Under the pieces are notes generated by a model. The model searched no databases. It saw only the letters and a program-made list of their open reading frames with translations, and had not been told where the DNA came from. Of a stretch of 64,000 nucleotides of DNA, positions 26,794-35,859 are shown in pieces. Location of the stretch: contig SCNS01000002.1 of assembly GCA_005503215.1 (NCBI GenBank), positions 124,001 through 188,000 of the forward strand. Direction: 5' to 3'. How positions within the stretch are numbered: position 1 is the first letter of the stretch; every line of letters starts with the position of its first letter. Source of the stretch: Sphingomonadaceae bacterium 3R27C6 (GTDB taxonomy: Bacteria; Pseudomonadota; Alphaproteobacteria; Sphingomonadales; Sphingomonadaceae). A program made the translations under genes and the position numbers.

Positions 26794-26900
26794 CGTGCAT
26801 CAAACTCCATCGATCGCCGACCCCTCAGGCGATGACCAAGCGGCAACCATGCCATGGCGGCGGATTTGCACCAACAGAGTCTGCGGCCAAACGGGCCGAA

Positions 26901-27668
26901 TCAGCGAACGACGACGCAATTTTCACCGGCAACGCGCAATTTTCCGCACAAATTCTTGGCATTGGCGGCTGTCCCTGCCGAGACGCGCAGCCGGTAAACG
27001 GTGCCGTCGCCGACTTTCGCGGGCGACACCGATTTATTGAGCTCAGCCAGATAGGCAAAGCGCTTCGACAGGTTCGTCCATGCCTTCGCCGCCGCGGCGT
27101 CGCTGCTGAACGCGCCGAGCTGAATCATCGCAGAACCCGATGCCGGCGCGGCCTTGGGAGCGTCGGCGGTCTTCACCGGAGCCGCGGCGGGCTTCGCCTT
27201 GTCCGCCGGCACCGCCTTTGTAGCAGCCGCTTTCGTTGCGGCGGCCTTGTCCGCTGCGACCTTCTTTACAGCAGCCTCGCGTTCTGCCGGAGTCACTGCG
27301 GGTTCTTCGGGCATACGCGTCGGGTCGACCCGGCCCGCCGGTTCGGCGCCTTCGCTGGCGGAGAAGCTGGCATCGCCCTCGCCCTCGAACGCCTTGGCGC
27401 CGTCATTTTTGGGTGCAACCTTATAGTCGCCCTGCTGTGCCGCGATCAGTTCGCCCTTCCCGCGGGCACCGCCGTTCTGGACCCACCAAAGGCCGCCGAG
27501 AACCACGCCGATCAGCAGCAGCCCACCAAGCACCATCACGAGCAGGCGCGCCGGCGAAACTTCGCCATCCTCCTCGAACCCGTCGGCGGCTTCGAGCCAG
27601 GGCAGACGATCCTCGTCATCGAGACCGAGACCTGCATCCCCCTGCTCTGCGTTCCTGTCGCCCGCCAT
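26901..27668 (-). CDS. SPOR domain protein (peptidoglycan-binding, membrane anchored)
   Basis: 255 residues from the ATG at 27668, which shares its A with the argS stop (TGATG). A cytosolic acidic start is followed by one membrane helix (LLVMVLGGLLLIGVVLGGLWW, about 45-65), a long Ala/Lys/Pro-rich periplasmic linker with repeated KAAATKA-like runs, and a C-terminal SPOR domain (IQLGAFSSDAAAAKAWTNL to NLCGKLRVAGENC). SPOR domains bind glycan strands lacking stem peptides at the septum, so the protein is expected at the division site. Confidence 0.92.
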   Translation of the reverse strand: MAGDRNAEQGDAGLGLDDEDRLPWLEAADGFEEDGEVSPARLLVMVLGGLLLIGVVLGGLWWVQNGGARGKGELIAAQQGDYKVAPKNDGAKAFEGEGDASFSASEGAEPAGRVDPTRMPEEPAVTPAEREAAVKKVAADKAAATKAAATKAVPADKAKPAAAPVKTADAPKAAPASGSAMIQLGAFSSDAAAAKAWTNLSKRFAYLAELNKSVSPAKVGDGTVYRLRVSAGTAANAKNLCGKLRVAGENCVVVR

Positions 27669-29395
27669 CAATTCATCTCCTCGAGCGCCTCTACCCCCAT
27701 CAGGGACAGCCCGTTGCGGATGACTTGCCCGATTCCGTCGGCCAAATAAAGTCGCGTCGCGGTCAATTCGGGGTCATTGTCGAGAACGATGCGCAAACTG
27801 GGGTCGTCGTTGCCGAGATTGTACCAGGCGTGGAATGCCGCGGCGACATCGGCAAGGTAAAAGGCGATCCGGTGCGGTTCGCGCGCCGACGCGGCGGCTT
27901 CGACGATCCGCGGGAATTGCGCGAGCAGTTTTACCAGCCCCAGCTCATGCGCATTGAGCCGCGCAGGCAAAGGCGCAGGCAGCACAATCCCCGCATCGGC
28001 GGCCTTTTTGCGCAGCCGCGAAATTCGGGCATTGGCATATTGCAGATACCAGACGGGGTTGTCGCGCGACGCTTCGACGACCTTGGCGAAGTCGAAATCC
28101 ATCTGCGCGTCAGCCTTGCGCGTCAGCATCGTGAAGCGCACCGCATCCTTGCCGACCTCGTCGACGACATCGGCGAGCGTGACGAAATTGCCCGCGCGCT
28201 TCGACATTTTGAACGGCTCGCCATTCTTGAGCAGCCGCACCATCTGCACCAGTTTGACGTCGAAACGCGTCTTGCCGCCCGTGAGCGCCGCGACCGCGGC
28301 CTTGATCCGCTTGACCGTCCCCGCGTGGTCGGCGCCCCAGATGTCGATCAGCTCGTCGGCATTCTGGCTTTTCTGGAAATGATAGGCGAGGTCGGCGCCG
28401 AAATAGGTCCAACTGCCGTCCGACTTCTTGATCGGGCGATCCTGATCGTCGCCGAACTGCGTCGAGCGGAACAGCGGCAGTTCGACTGGTTCCCAATCCT
28501 CGGGCGTCTCGCCCTTCGGCGCCTCGAGCTGGCCGTCGTAGACGAGGTCATGGTCACGCAGCCATTTTTCGGCGGCGGCGGGTTTGCCCTCGGCCTGCAA
28601 TTCGGCTTCGGACGAGAAAAGGTCGTGATGGATGCCAAGCTTGGCGAGGTCGGCGCGGATCATGTCCATCATCGCGCTGACCGCCTCGGCGCGGAACAGG
28701 CCAAGCCACGCGCTTTCGGGCGCGCCGACGAAGCGGTCGCCATATTCGGCCGCGAGCTTGCCCGCGATCGGCATCAGATAATCGCCCGGATACAGCCCCT
28801 CGGGGATCGCGCCGACGTCCTCGCCGAGCGCCTCGCGATACCGCATATGCACCGAGCGCGCGAGTACATCGACCTGCGCACCAGCGTCGTTCACATAATA
28901 TTCGCGGATCACCTCGTGCCCCGCATATTCGAGCAGCGCGGCGAGCGCATCGCCGACAACCGCACCGCGGCAATGGCCAACGTGCATCGGGCCGGTCGGG
29001 TTCGCCGAGACATATTCAACGTTGACGCGCCGCCCCTGCCCCATCGTCGAACGGCCATAGTCGCCGCCCTCGCTGAAGATCAGCGCGAGTTCGTCGCGCC
29101 AGCTGTCGTCGGCGAGGCGCAGGTTGATGAAGCCGGGGCCGGCGACGCTCGCCTCGGTCACTTCATCGAGCGCGCCGAGCTCGGCGACGAGCAGGTCGGC
29201 AAGTGCGCGCGGGTTCATACCCGCGGGCTTGGCGAGCACCATCGCGGCGTTGGTGGCGACGTCGCCATGCGCGGGATCGCGCGGCGGCTCGACGCTGATC
29301 GCGCCGCGGTCGAGGCCGTCCGGCAGGGCATCGCGGGCGGCAAGCGCATCGAGCGCGGCGCCGATATGGTCGGAAAAGCGGCTGAACAGAGTCAC
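27668..29395 (-). CDS. argS: Arginyl-tRNA synthetase
   Basis: 575 residues, class I synthetase. The N-terminal additional domain is followed by the HIGH motif in the form HVGHCRG within NPTGPMHVGHCRGAVVGD, and the KMSKS loop in the form KMSKRAGN. The DALR anticodon-binding domain closes the protein (AFHAWYN, then LYLADGIGQVIRNGLSLMG). The gene heads the leftward block that continues with the SPOR gene, nagZ, scpA, scpB and tatABC. Confidence 0.97.
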   Translation of the reverse strand: MTLFSRFSDHIGAALDALAARDALPDGLDRGAISVEPPRDPAHGDVATNAAMVLAKPAGMNPRALADLLVAELGALDEVTEASVAGPGFINLRLADDSWRDELALIFSEGGDYGRSTMGQGRRVNVEYVSANPTGPMHVGHCRGAVVGDALAALLEYAGHEVIREYYVNDAGAQVDVLARSVHMRYREALGEDVGAIPEGLYPGDYLMPIAGKLAAEYGDRFVGAPESAWLGLFRAEAVSAMMDMIRADLAKLGIHHDLFSSEAELQAEGKPAAAEKWLRDHDLVYDGQLEAPKGETPEDWEPVELPLFRSTQFGDDQDRPIKKSDGSWTYFGADLAYHFQKSQNADELIDIWGADHAGTVKRIKAAVAALTGGKTRFDVKLVQMVRLLKNGEPFKMSKRAGNFVTLADVVDEVGKDAVRFTMLTRKADAQMDFDFAKVVEASRDNPVWYLQYANARISRLRKKAADAGIVLPAPLPARLNAHELGLVKLLAQFPRIVEAAASAREPHRIAFYLADVAAAFHAWYNLGNDDPSLRIVLDNDPELTATRLYLADGIGQVIRNGLSLMGVEALEEMN

Positions 29396-29458
29396 GGGGC
29401 TGGCCTATCTTCGATCAGGAAAGTCTTGCGCGCGCCCTATAACAGCTGGGCGGGCGCG

Positions 29459-29491
29459 AAAAGCCCCGCGTCGCCGATCGGCGCGCGGGGC
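29459..29491 (-). terminator. Rho-independent terminator downstream of the lipoprotein gene
   Basis: Read on the minus strand, GCCCCGCG (29491-29484) and CGCGGGGC (29470-29463) form a perfect 8-bp stem around a 13-nt loop, followed by TTTT (29462-29459). It separates the lipoprotein gene from argS. Confidence 0.7.
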
Positions 29492-29528
29492 GTGAAGATG
29501 CGAACGGCGCCGCAGCGCCGCCGCGGTC

Positions 29529-30200
29529 CTATCGTCGGACGTTATATTCGAGCTGTTCCTGCGTCAGCTGGAAGCCGACGAGCAGTTCGAAGCTCGCACG
29601 CTGCACCGCGGCGCGCACTTCGGGAAGGCTGAGCGGATCGATCGCGGCGTCCTGATCGCCCGCCTTGCGCTTGCGGGTGATGCGTTCCTGGATATCGGCG
29701 GGCAGCGTTGCCGCGGCGCGATCGACATAGGCCGACGCCTGCGCCCGGCCGGTGCCGCGCACCTGCCCTTCGGCAAAGGTCACGGCGACATTGCCCAGCC
29801 GTTTCGCGACAACCGCGGTGCCGCCCTGCAGCACGGTGGCGTAATAGGGCAAGGTCACGGTGCGCGCGGGTCCGGCATCGCGGCGCGTCGCGACCACGTC
29901 GAAGCTCGCGAGTTGGTAAACCTTTTCCGCGGCGTCGTTGCATACCGGCGTCACATTGGTGATCGCGGCGACGACATCGACCGCGCGCGCATCACGGCTC
30001 GTTGCGGGGTCGAACAGCGTGATGTCGCCGGTGTGCAGCGGCACCGCGACCGCGGGACATGCGGTGCGGGTGGAGGTGATGCCAACGCCGCCGGCGAGGT
30101 CGATTTCATTGTCCTTCGCGCAGCCCGCCACCGTCGCCATGGCCGCCGTGCCGCACAGCACGGTCAGGAACTTACGGGACGGAAACGAAATGGACATCAT
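29529..30200 (-). CDS. Hypothetical lipoprotein
   Basis: 223 residues from the ATG at 30200, with GGAAAG 10 bp upstream; ATG 30197 and a TTG at 30218 are alternatives. The signal peptide ends in the lipobox TVAGC. The mature part is rich in beta strands (SFDVVATRRDAGPARTVTLPYYATVLQGG) and ends with a helix (EVRAAVQRASFELLVGFQLTQEQLEYN). I do not recognise a named family, though the type is common in sphingomonads. It is probably attached to the outer membrane, and a terminator follows, so it is likely monocistronic. Confidence 0.8.
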   Translation of the reverse strand: MMSISFPSRKFLTVLCGTAAMATVAGCAKDNEIDLAGGVGITSTRTACPAVAVPLHTGDITLFDPATSRDARAVDVVAAITNVTPVCNDAAEKVYQLASFDVVATRRDAGPARTVTLPYYATVLQGGTAVVAKRLGNVAVTFAEGQVRGTGRAQASAYVDRAAATLPADIQERITRKRKAGDQDAAIDPLSLPEVRAAVQRASFELLVGFQLTQEQLEYNVRR

Positions 30201-30374
30201 GATAAACGGGCTTTCCAAACAGGCGCTTTGACAGGCGTCGGGACAGTTGATCCCGCTTCATGCGCGCCGCTTCTTATCGGTGCGATGAACGCGGCGCAAC
30301 AAAGAGAACAAGAATGCGAAGGGGGATGAAGCGGCTTTACCCCGGATGGCTTGCTGCGCTAGAGCGCGCGCATC

Positions 30375-31355
30375 ATGAACGCTCCCCATCCGATGACGCA
30401 AGCTGAAGGCAGCGAAGCGGCAGAACTCAAGGTTTTGATCGCGGCGCCGCGCGGCTTCTGCGCCGGGGTCGACCGCGCCATCCGCATCGTCGAACTGGCG
30501 CTGCAGAAATATGGCGCGCCGGTCTATGTCCGGCACGAAATCGTCCACAACCGCTATGTCGTCGACTCGTTGAAGGCCAAGGGCGCGATTTTCGTCGAAT
30601 CGCTCGACCAGGTTCCGGACGGCGTGCCCGTCGTGTTCAGCGCGCACGGCGTGCCCAAGGCGGTGCCGGCGAAAGCCGAAATGCGCGGGCTCGACTATAT
30701 CGACGCGACCTGCCCGCTGGTGTCGAAAGTCCACCGACAGGCCGAGCGCGCGCACGAGACGGGACGTCATATCGTCTTTGTCGGCCATGCCGGCCATCCC
30801 GAGGTCATCGGGACGCTGGGCCAGCTTCCCGAAGGCGCGATGACGCTGGTCGAATCGGTCGACGACGTCGCGGCGCTGTGGCCGCCCGATCCCGGGATGC
30901 TGTCCTTCCTGACGCAAACAACGTTGTCGGTCGACGATACGCGCGACATCATCGCGGCGCTCCAGCATCGTTTTCCCGCCATCTCGGGTCCGCGCGGCGA
31001 GGATATTTGTTATGCGACGTCGAACCGACAGGATGCGGTGAAGGCGATCGCCGGACAGTGCGACCGGATGATCGTGATCGGCGCGCCCAACAGCTCGAAC
31101 AGCCTGCGGCTCGTCGAAGTCGCCGAACGGCTGGGAACCCCAGCGCATCTCGTCCAGCGCGGCACCGACATCGATCCGGCGTGGCTGCTCGATATCGCCA
31201 CGCTGGGCATCACGGCCGGCGCCAGCGCCCCGGAAACGCTGGTCCGCGAAGTAATCGACGCCGTCGCCGCGGTTCGTCCGATCGTCGAGGATATCGTGGT
31301 GACGGCCGAGGAGCATATGGTGTTCAAATTGCCGCGCGGGCTCGAAGCCGCCTGA
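30375..31355 (+). CDS. ispH: 4-hydroxy-3-methylbut-2-enyl diphosphate reductase
   Basis: 326 residues. IspH makes IPP and DMAPP in the last step of the MEP pathway with a [4Fe-4S] cluster. The three cluster cysteines are in [21 protein letters not shown] and [12 protein letters not shown]. Substrate-binding patterns [16 protein letters not shown] and [10 protein letters not shown] are intact. The stop overlaps the thrB start (TGATG), and rnhA follows, forming a three-gene unit ispH-thrB-rnhA. In carotenoid-forming sphingomonads IspH also feeds pigment and quinone synthesis. Confidence 0.97.
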   Translation: MNAPHPMTQAEGSEAAELKVLIAAPRGFCAGVDRAIRIVELALQKYGAPVYVRHEIVHNRYVVDSLKAKGAIFVESLDQVPDGVPVVFSAHGVPKAVPAKAEMRGLDYIDATCPLVSKVHRQAERAHETGRHIVFVGHAGHPEVIGTLGQLPEGAMTLVESVDDVAALWPPDPGMLSFLTQTTLSVDDTRDIIAALQHRFPAISGPRGEDICYATSNRQDAVKAIAGQCDRMIVIGAPNSSNSLRLVEVAERLGTPAHLVQRGTDIDPAWLLDIATLGITAGASAPETLVREVIDAVAAVRPIVEDIVVTAEEHMVFKLPRGLEAA

Positions 31356-32317
31356 TGGCCGTCTACACGCACGTCGAGCCCGGCGATCTTGCCGCCCTCG
31401 TCGCACGATACGACATCGGAACCGTCGTATCGTGCAAAGGGATCGCCGAGGGCGTCGAGAACAGCAATTTCCTGCTCGAAACGACGGGCGGGCGCTTCAT
31501 CCTGACGCTCTATGAAAAGCGGGTGAGCGAGGGCGACCTGCCCTTCTTCGTCGACCTGCTGAACCACCTCGCCAGCCAGAACTGCCCGGTCCCGGCGATG
31601 ATCCGCGACCGGAGCGGCGTCGCGATCCAGCAGGTTTCGGGCCGCGCGGCGTGCGTCATCCAGTTTCTGCCCGGCATTTCGCTGACGCAGCCGACCCCGG
31701 CCCAGTGCGAAGCCGCAGGCGCCGCGCTCGGCGCGATGCACCGTGCGCTCGAGGGCTATATTGGTGCGCGCGCGAACAGCATGGGCCATACTCACTGGCG
31801 CGCCGTTGCCGAAGCGACCGGCGACCTGGATGTGGTGCTGCCGGGGCTTCAGTCGATCGTCGACGCGGAGCTGGCGTACCTCGATGTCCATTGGCCGAGC
31901 GACCTGCCCGCGCATGTCATCCACGCCGACCTGTTTCCCGACAATGTGCTGATGCTCGGCGACCGGGTCACCGGCCTTATCGACTTCTATTTCGCCGCGA
32001 GCGATTTCCGCGCCTACGACCTCGTCATCACGCACGCATCCTGGGCCTTTTCTGCCGACGGAAAGCAATGCGATCCCGCGCGTGCCGAGGCGCTGATGCG
32101 CGGCTATGCGCGCGAAATCACGCTGTCGGACGCCGAAGTCGCTGCGTTGCCGCTGCTGGCGCGCGGCGCATCGCTGCGCTTCCTGCTGACGCGCGCGCAT
32201 GACTGGGTGCATACGCCTGCCGACGCGCTCGTCACCCGTAAGGACCCGTCGCCCTTCCTCGCCCGCTTGCAGCGCTATAGCGCCCCCGACGCCGCCAGCC
32301 TGTTCGCAGTCGCATGA
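31355..32317 (+). CDS. thrB: Homoserine kinase type II (APH fold)
   Basis: 320 residues. It phosphorylates homoserine for threonine synthesis. It belongs to the aminoglycoside-phosphotransferase-like ThrB group found in alphaproteobacteria and Pseudomonas, not the GHMP kinases. Evidence: the opening [42 protein letters not shown], the catalytic loop [10 protein letters not shown] with Asp and Asn, and the metal Asp in [10 protein letters not shown]. It shares one base with the ispH stop and overlaps rnhA by 4 bp, so translation of the three genes is coupled. Confidence 0.94.
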   Translation: MAVYTHVEPGDLAALVARYDIGTVVSCKGIAEGVENSNFLLETTGGRFILTLYEKRVSEGDLPFFVDLLNHLASQNCPVPAMIRDRSGVAIQQVSGRAACVIQFLPGISLTQPTPAQCEAAGAALGAMHRALEGYIGARANSMGHTHWRAVAEATGDLDVVLPGLQSIVDAELAYLDVHWPSDLPAHVIHADLFPDNVLMLGDRVTGLIDFYFAASDFRAYDLVITHASWAFSADGKQCDPARAEALMRGYAREITLSDAEVAALPLLARGASLRFLLTRAHDWVHTPADALVTRKDPSPFLARLQRYSAPDAASLFAVA

Positions 32318-32787
32318 GCGAAAACACCGGCAAGACCGTGATCGTCGCTACCGACGGCGCGTGCAAGGGCAACCCCGGCCCCGGTGGTTGGGGCGCCGTG
32401 CTGCGCTGGGGCGACGTCGTGAAAAAGCTGTCGGGCGGCGAGCCCGACACGACGAACAACCGCATGGAATTGATGGCCGCGATCGAAGCGCTCGCCGCAC
32501 TCAAGCGCAGCTGCAACGTCGAGCTGTCGACCGACAGCGTCTATGTCCGCGACGGCATCACCAAATGGATTTTCGGCTGGCAAAAGAACGGCTGGAAAAC
32601 TGCGGCGAAAAAGCCGGTCGCCAATGCCGATCTGTGGCAGCGTCTGGTCAAGGAAAACGCACGTCACAAGGTCGAGTGGATTTGGGTCAAGGGCCATGCG
32701 GGTCACGGCGACAATGAACTGGCCGACCAGCTCGCGAGCGACGCCGCTCTCGAAGTCGCGCGGGCGCGCAGGGCACCCGCGCGCTAA
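32314..32787 (+). CDS. rnhA: Ribonuclease HI
   Basis: 157 residues. RNase HI cuts the RNA strand of RNA-DNA hybrids. Active-site carboxylates can be seen: Asp in [15 protein letters not shown], Glu in [13 protein letters not shown], Asp in LSTDSVYV and the final Asp in [12 protein letters not shown]. The conserved histidine is in VKGHAGHGD. Overlaps thrB by ATGA. The C terminus is slightly basic (ARARRAPAR). Confidence 0.97.
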   Translation: MSENTGKTVIVATDGACKGNPGPGGWGAVLRWGDVVKKLSGGEPDTTNNRMELMAAIEALAALKRSCNVELSTDSVYVRDGITKWIFGWQKNGWKTAAKKPVANADLWQRLVKENARHKVEWIWVKGHAGHGDNELADQLASDAALEVARARRAPAR

Positions 32788-32790
32788 GAA

Positions 32791-32967
32791 TCATTCGGTT
32801 TCGCGGACTTCGGCGCCCGGGCCGTTCTTCAGGATCGAGTCGATGGCATTCTGTGCGGAGGCCTTGCTGCTATAGCCCTCGGTCCAGAAGATAGGTTCGC
32901 TATTATATTTGAAATAGGCGACAAATTCGCCGGCCTTGTTCTTCTTGATCTCGAAATAATGGGCCAT
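32791..32967 (-). CDS. DUF1508 (YegP-like) small protein
   Basis: 58 residues from the ATG at 32967. One DUF1508 repeat is visible: AHYFEIKKNKAGEFVAYFKYNSEPIFWTEGY with S-K-A-S-A-Q-N-A-I-D-S-I after it. E. coli YegP has two such repeats; single-repeat versions are common. Function unknown, cytoplasmic. It is convergent with rnhA with a 3-bp gap. Confidence 0.88.
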   Translation of the reverse strand: MAHYFEIKKNKAGEFVAYFKYNSEPIFWTEGYSSKASAQNAIDSILKNGPGAEVRETE

Positions 32968-33056
32968 GCCATCCTCCACAGGTCGGGCCGTGCCGGGGGC
33001 GACACAGCCAAGCCCATGTTAATGCGGTCATTTCGCCGCGCAAGCGGTCAGATGGT

Positions 33057-34187
33057 TCAGGCGAAGCGCGATGGCGCGAAGGGCGTCGGATCGACGCGGC
33101 CGATGGCGCCGCCGGGCGGCGGGGCGCCAAGCTCGGCCGCAAGCAAGGCGGCGATCGCCGGCGCGGTCTGGATGCCGAAGCCCCCCTGCCCTGCGCACCA
33201 GATGAAGGCGCGCTCATGCCGATCGGCGCCAAAAACCGGGATGCGATCGGGCGCGAAGCTGCGCAGCCCCGCCCATTTGCGCTCGACCGCAACGACCGGC
33301 CAGTCGACCACCGACTGCATCCGGTCGATCGCGAGCGCGACGTCCAACTCCTCCGGCGCCGCGTCGTGCGGGGCGGTCGGCGTCTCGTCGTGAGGGGTCA
33401 GCCAGACGCGCCCCTCGCTCTGACCCTTGAAATAGAATTCGCCGCCGACGTGGATGACGAGCGGAAGGTCGGCGGGAACTGGAACGCCCAGCCGAACCTG
33501 CATCACCGTGCGGCGATAGGGCTGGATGCCGACCGGCGCGATGCCGCACGCGGCCGCGACCTCGTCCGCCCATGCCCCGGCGGCATTGACGATCAGCGCC
33601 GCACGGACCCGTCCGCTGCCCAGTTCGACGTCCCAGCCGTCGCTGACACGGCGTGCCCGCCGCAACGGCGCGCGCGTGACCAGCGTCGCGCCGGCGCGCT
33701 TTGCCGCGCGAAGATAGGCCGCATGCAAGCCCCCGACATCGATGTCGCGGCACGCCGCCTCATAGGCGGCTTCGCTCCATTCGGGGCGAAGGCCCGGAAC
33801 CATGCGCGCAACCGCCTCCCCCGACATTCTTGCGACATCGACGCCTTGCGCCGCGAATTCGGCCGCGAAAGCGTCGACCGCCGCCGCCTCGGACCGCTGG
33901 CCCAGCGTCAGTGCGCCGCGCGGTGACAGAAAGCCATGATCCGAAAATTCGGGCGGCGGGTCGTTCAACATCTCCAGCGATGCGTGGGTCAGGGGTTGCA
34001 CCCCCACCCCGCCATAGCTTTCGTGCCAGAAGGCGGCCGACCGGCCCGTCGCGTGATAGCCCGGCGCGTCCTCGGCCTCGACCATCAGGACGCGGCGCCA
34101 GGGGGCCAGCGCCGCCGCGAGGCTCGCACCCGCGATTCCGGCGCCGACAATCAGCACATCGGTGGCGGAAGGCGGCGCGTCGGTCAT
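33057..34187 (-). CDS. FAD-dependent oxidoreductase, DAO family (glycine/D-amino acid oxidase-like)
   Basis: 376 residues from the ATG at 34187. The frame stays open far upstream to 36062, but that stretch is antisense to the Tad genes and is rejected. The FAD Rossmann motif is VLIVGAGIAGASLAAAL, with the second nucleotide motif ATGRSAAFWHESY and the C-terminal GQGGFGIQTAPA that closes on FAD. INAAGAWADEVA matches the DAO family. Substrate unknown; the D-arginine dehydrogenase-like subgroup is a possibility. It is divergent from cpaA, with 96 bp between them. Confidence 0.88.
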   Translation of the reverse strand: MTDAPPSATDVLIVGAGIAGASLAAALAPWRRVLMVEAEDAPGYHATGRSAAFWHESYGGVGVQPLTHASLEMLNDPPPEFSDHGFLSPRGALTLGQRSEAAAVDAFAAEFAAQGVDVARMSGEAVARMVPGLRPEWSEAAYEAACRDIDVGGLHAAYLRAAKRAGATLVTRAPLRRARRVSDGWDVELGSGRVRAALIVNAAGAWADEVAAACGIAPVGIQPYRRTVMQVRLGVPVPADLPLVIHVGGEFYFKGQSEGRVWLTPHDETPTAPHDAAPEELDVALAIDRMQSVVDWPVVAVERKWAGLRSFAPDRIPVFGADRHERAFIWCAGQGGFGIQTAPAIAALLAAELGAPPPGGAIGRVDPTPFAPSRFA

Positions 34188-34283
34188 GCCCGCCGCATAT
34201 CGGCTGGACCGCGGAATGCAAGCCGCGGCGTCCACGCCGACATGGTTACGCTTTAGTAAGCCATGTTGGGTAGGAGAAAACCG

Positions 34284-34766
34284 ATGGATAGCGGCACAAT
34301 CTCGCTCGGCCTGATGGCTATACTCGGCCTGTTGATGATTGCCGCGGCAATCAGCGACGTCCGGTCGCGCACCATTTCCAACGAGCTCAACGCCGCGATG
34401 GCGCTGCTCGCAATCCCCTTCTGGATCGCCAGCGGCCTCGCCCTCTGGCCCGACGTGCCGCTTCAGTTCGGCGCCGCCTTCGCGGTCTTTCTTGTCTTTG
34501 CCGGCCTGTTCGCGATCGGCGCGATGGGCGGCGGCGATGTCAAGATGATCGGCGCGGTGATGCTGTGGATCCCGCTTCCGCTGTTCATGCCGACCCTGAT
34601 GGTCATGGCCATTGGGGGTGGCATCCTGTCGGCTGCGATGCTTATCCATATGAAATTGCGCCCTTCGGACAAACCGGTCGAGGTTCCCTATGGGGTTGCC
34701 ATCGCCGCTGCGGGCCTTTGGGCGCTTCACCAACAATATCTTAACCAGTTTCAGGTTATCGGATGA
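34284..34766 (+). CDS. cpaA: Prepilin peptidase CpaA/TadV
   Basis: 160 residues from the ATG at 34284, preceded by TAGGAG. It is a short A24 aspartyl peptidase that processes Flp prepilin and pseudopilins. The two catalytic aspartates are in AAISDVRSRTIS and GGGDVKMIGA (the GxGD motif). About five to six membrane helices. First gene of the Tad locus; no flp pilin gene lies in the 96 bp before it, where it would often be. Confidence 0.93.
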   Translation: MDSGTISLGLMAILGLLMIAAAISDVRSRTISNELNAAMALLAIPFWIASGLALWPDVPLQFGAAFAVFLVFAGLFAIGAMGGGDVKMIGAVMLWIPLPLFMPTLMVMAIGGGILSAAMLIHMKLRPSDKPVEVPYGVAIAAAGLWALHQQYLNQFQVIG

Positions 34767-34820
34767 CCTGAGGGAAAAGCACGACCGTCTCTGGTGGGTG
34801 CAGGAGGGCGACAAATCGTC

Positions 34821-35858
34821 ATGGATACGCGAAAGATTATGCTGATCGTCGGCGCGCTGGTGATTGCCATCAGCGCAGCGTTCGGGGTCAACCAGATGAT
34901 GCGCGGAGCAGCCACTCCGCAAGCGCGTGCAGCGGCGGCGCCGGACATTACCGGTCCGATGATCCTTGTCGCGACGCGGCAACTGCCCGTCGGCACGATT
35001 GTCGGCCCGGACAGCTTCCGCTTCCAGCCCTGGCCCAAGGAATTGGTCGAAAAGGCCTATTTCATGAAGGACAAGACCGACGTGAACACGTTGGTCGGCA
35101 CCGTCGTGCGCTATCCGATCACCGCCGGCCAGCCGCTGACACAAGGCGCACTCGTCCATCCCGACGATCGCGGCTTCCTCGCCGCGGCGCTTGGCCCGGG
35201 CATGCGTGCCGTTACCGTAAAGGTCAGCCAAGAACAGGGCGTCGCCGGTTTCGTCTTTCCGGGCGACCGCGTCGATGTGGTGCTGGCTCAGACGATCTCG
35301 GTCGAGGAAGGCAGCAGCTTTCCCGACAAGCAGATATTCACGGCCGAGACGATCGTTCGCAATGTCCGCATATTGGCGACCGATCAGCGTTATGACGCCG
35401 AGGATGAAACCGGGAAGACCCCGGTTCGCACCTTTGGCTCGGTGACGCTCGAAGCCACGCCGGAAATCGCCGAGAAGATCGCCGTCGCGCAGGACATGGG
35501 CAAATTGTCGCTCGCACTGCGTCCGCTGGCCGAAAGCGCCGGCGAACTCGATGCGGCCATCGCGTCGGGCGACATCAATGTGCCGGCCAAGGGCGGCTCC
35601 GTGGCGGAAAAACGGATGCTCGCCGAAGCCGCCGCACGTCCGGTTGCCAGCCGCTCGACGGTGACCACGGGCGGCGACGTGTCGCGCTTCTGGATCCCGG
35701 TGCGCGGCCGCGTGAACTCCGCGCGGGCGCCGCAGGCTGCAACGAATGGCGGCGGCTTCATGCCGTCTAATGGGGGCGCCGTGTCCGTTCCGACCGGTCC
35801 GGTCGTGCGCGTGACCCGCGGCGACAAGATGACCGAAGTTCCGGTTGGGGGTAAGTAA
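34821..35858 (+). CDS. cpaB: Flp pilus assembly protein CpaB/RcpC
   Basis: 345 residues from the ATG at 34821; CAGGAGG lies 13 bp upstream. One N-terminal membrane helix (IMLIVGALVIAISAAFGVNQM) and then a SAF domain (LVATRQLPVGTIVGPDSFRF), followed by the RcpC/CpaB domain with VTVKVSQEQGVAGFVFPGDRVDVV. It is a periplasmic component linking the secretin to the inner-membrane machine. The C-terminal 60 residues are Gly/Ser/Val-rich and low in complexity. cpaC starts 1 bp after the stop. Confidence 0.93.
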   Translation: MDTRKIMLIVGALVIAISAAFGVNQMMRGAATPQARAAAAPDITGPMILVATRQLPVGTIVGPDSFRFQPWPKELVEKAYFMKDKTDVNTLVGTVVRYPITAGQPLTQGALVHPDDRGFLAAALGPGMRAVTVKVSQEQGVAGFVFPGDRVDVVLAQTISVEEGSSFPDKQIFTAETIVRNVRILATDQRYDAEDETGKTPVRTFGSVTLEATPEIAEKIAVAQDMGKLSLALRPLAESAGELDAAIASGDINVPAKGGSVAEKRMLAEAAARPVASRSTVTTGGDVSRFWIPVRGRVNSARAPQAATNGGGFMPSNGGAVSVPTGPVVRVTRGDKMTEVPVGGK

Positions 35859-35859
35859 G

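Noticed and set aside
27236-29632. A 798-codon open frame on the plus strand opposite argS
   Set aside because: Antisense shadow of argS and the SPOR gene; composition is Arg/Pro/His-rich and no motif is present.
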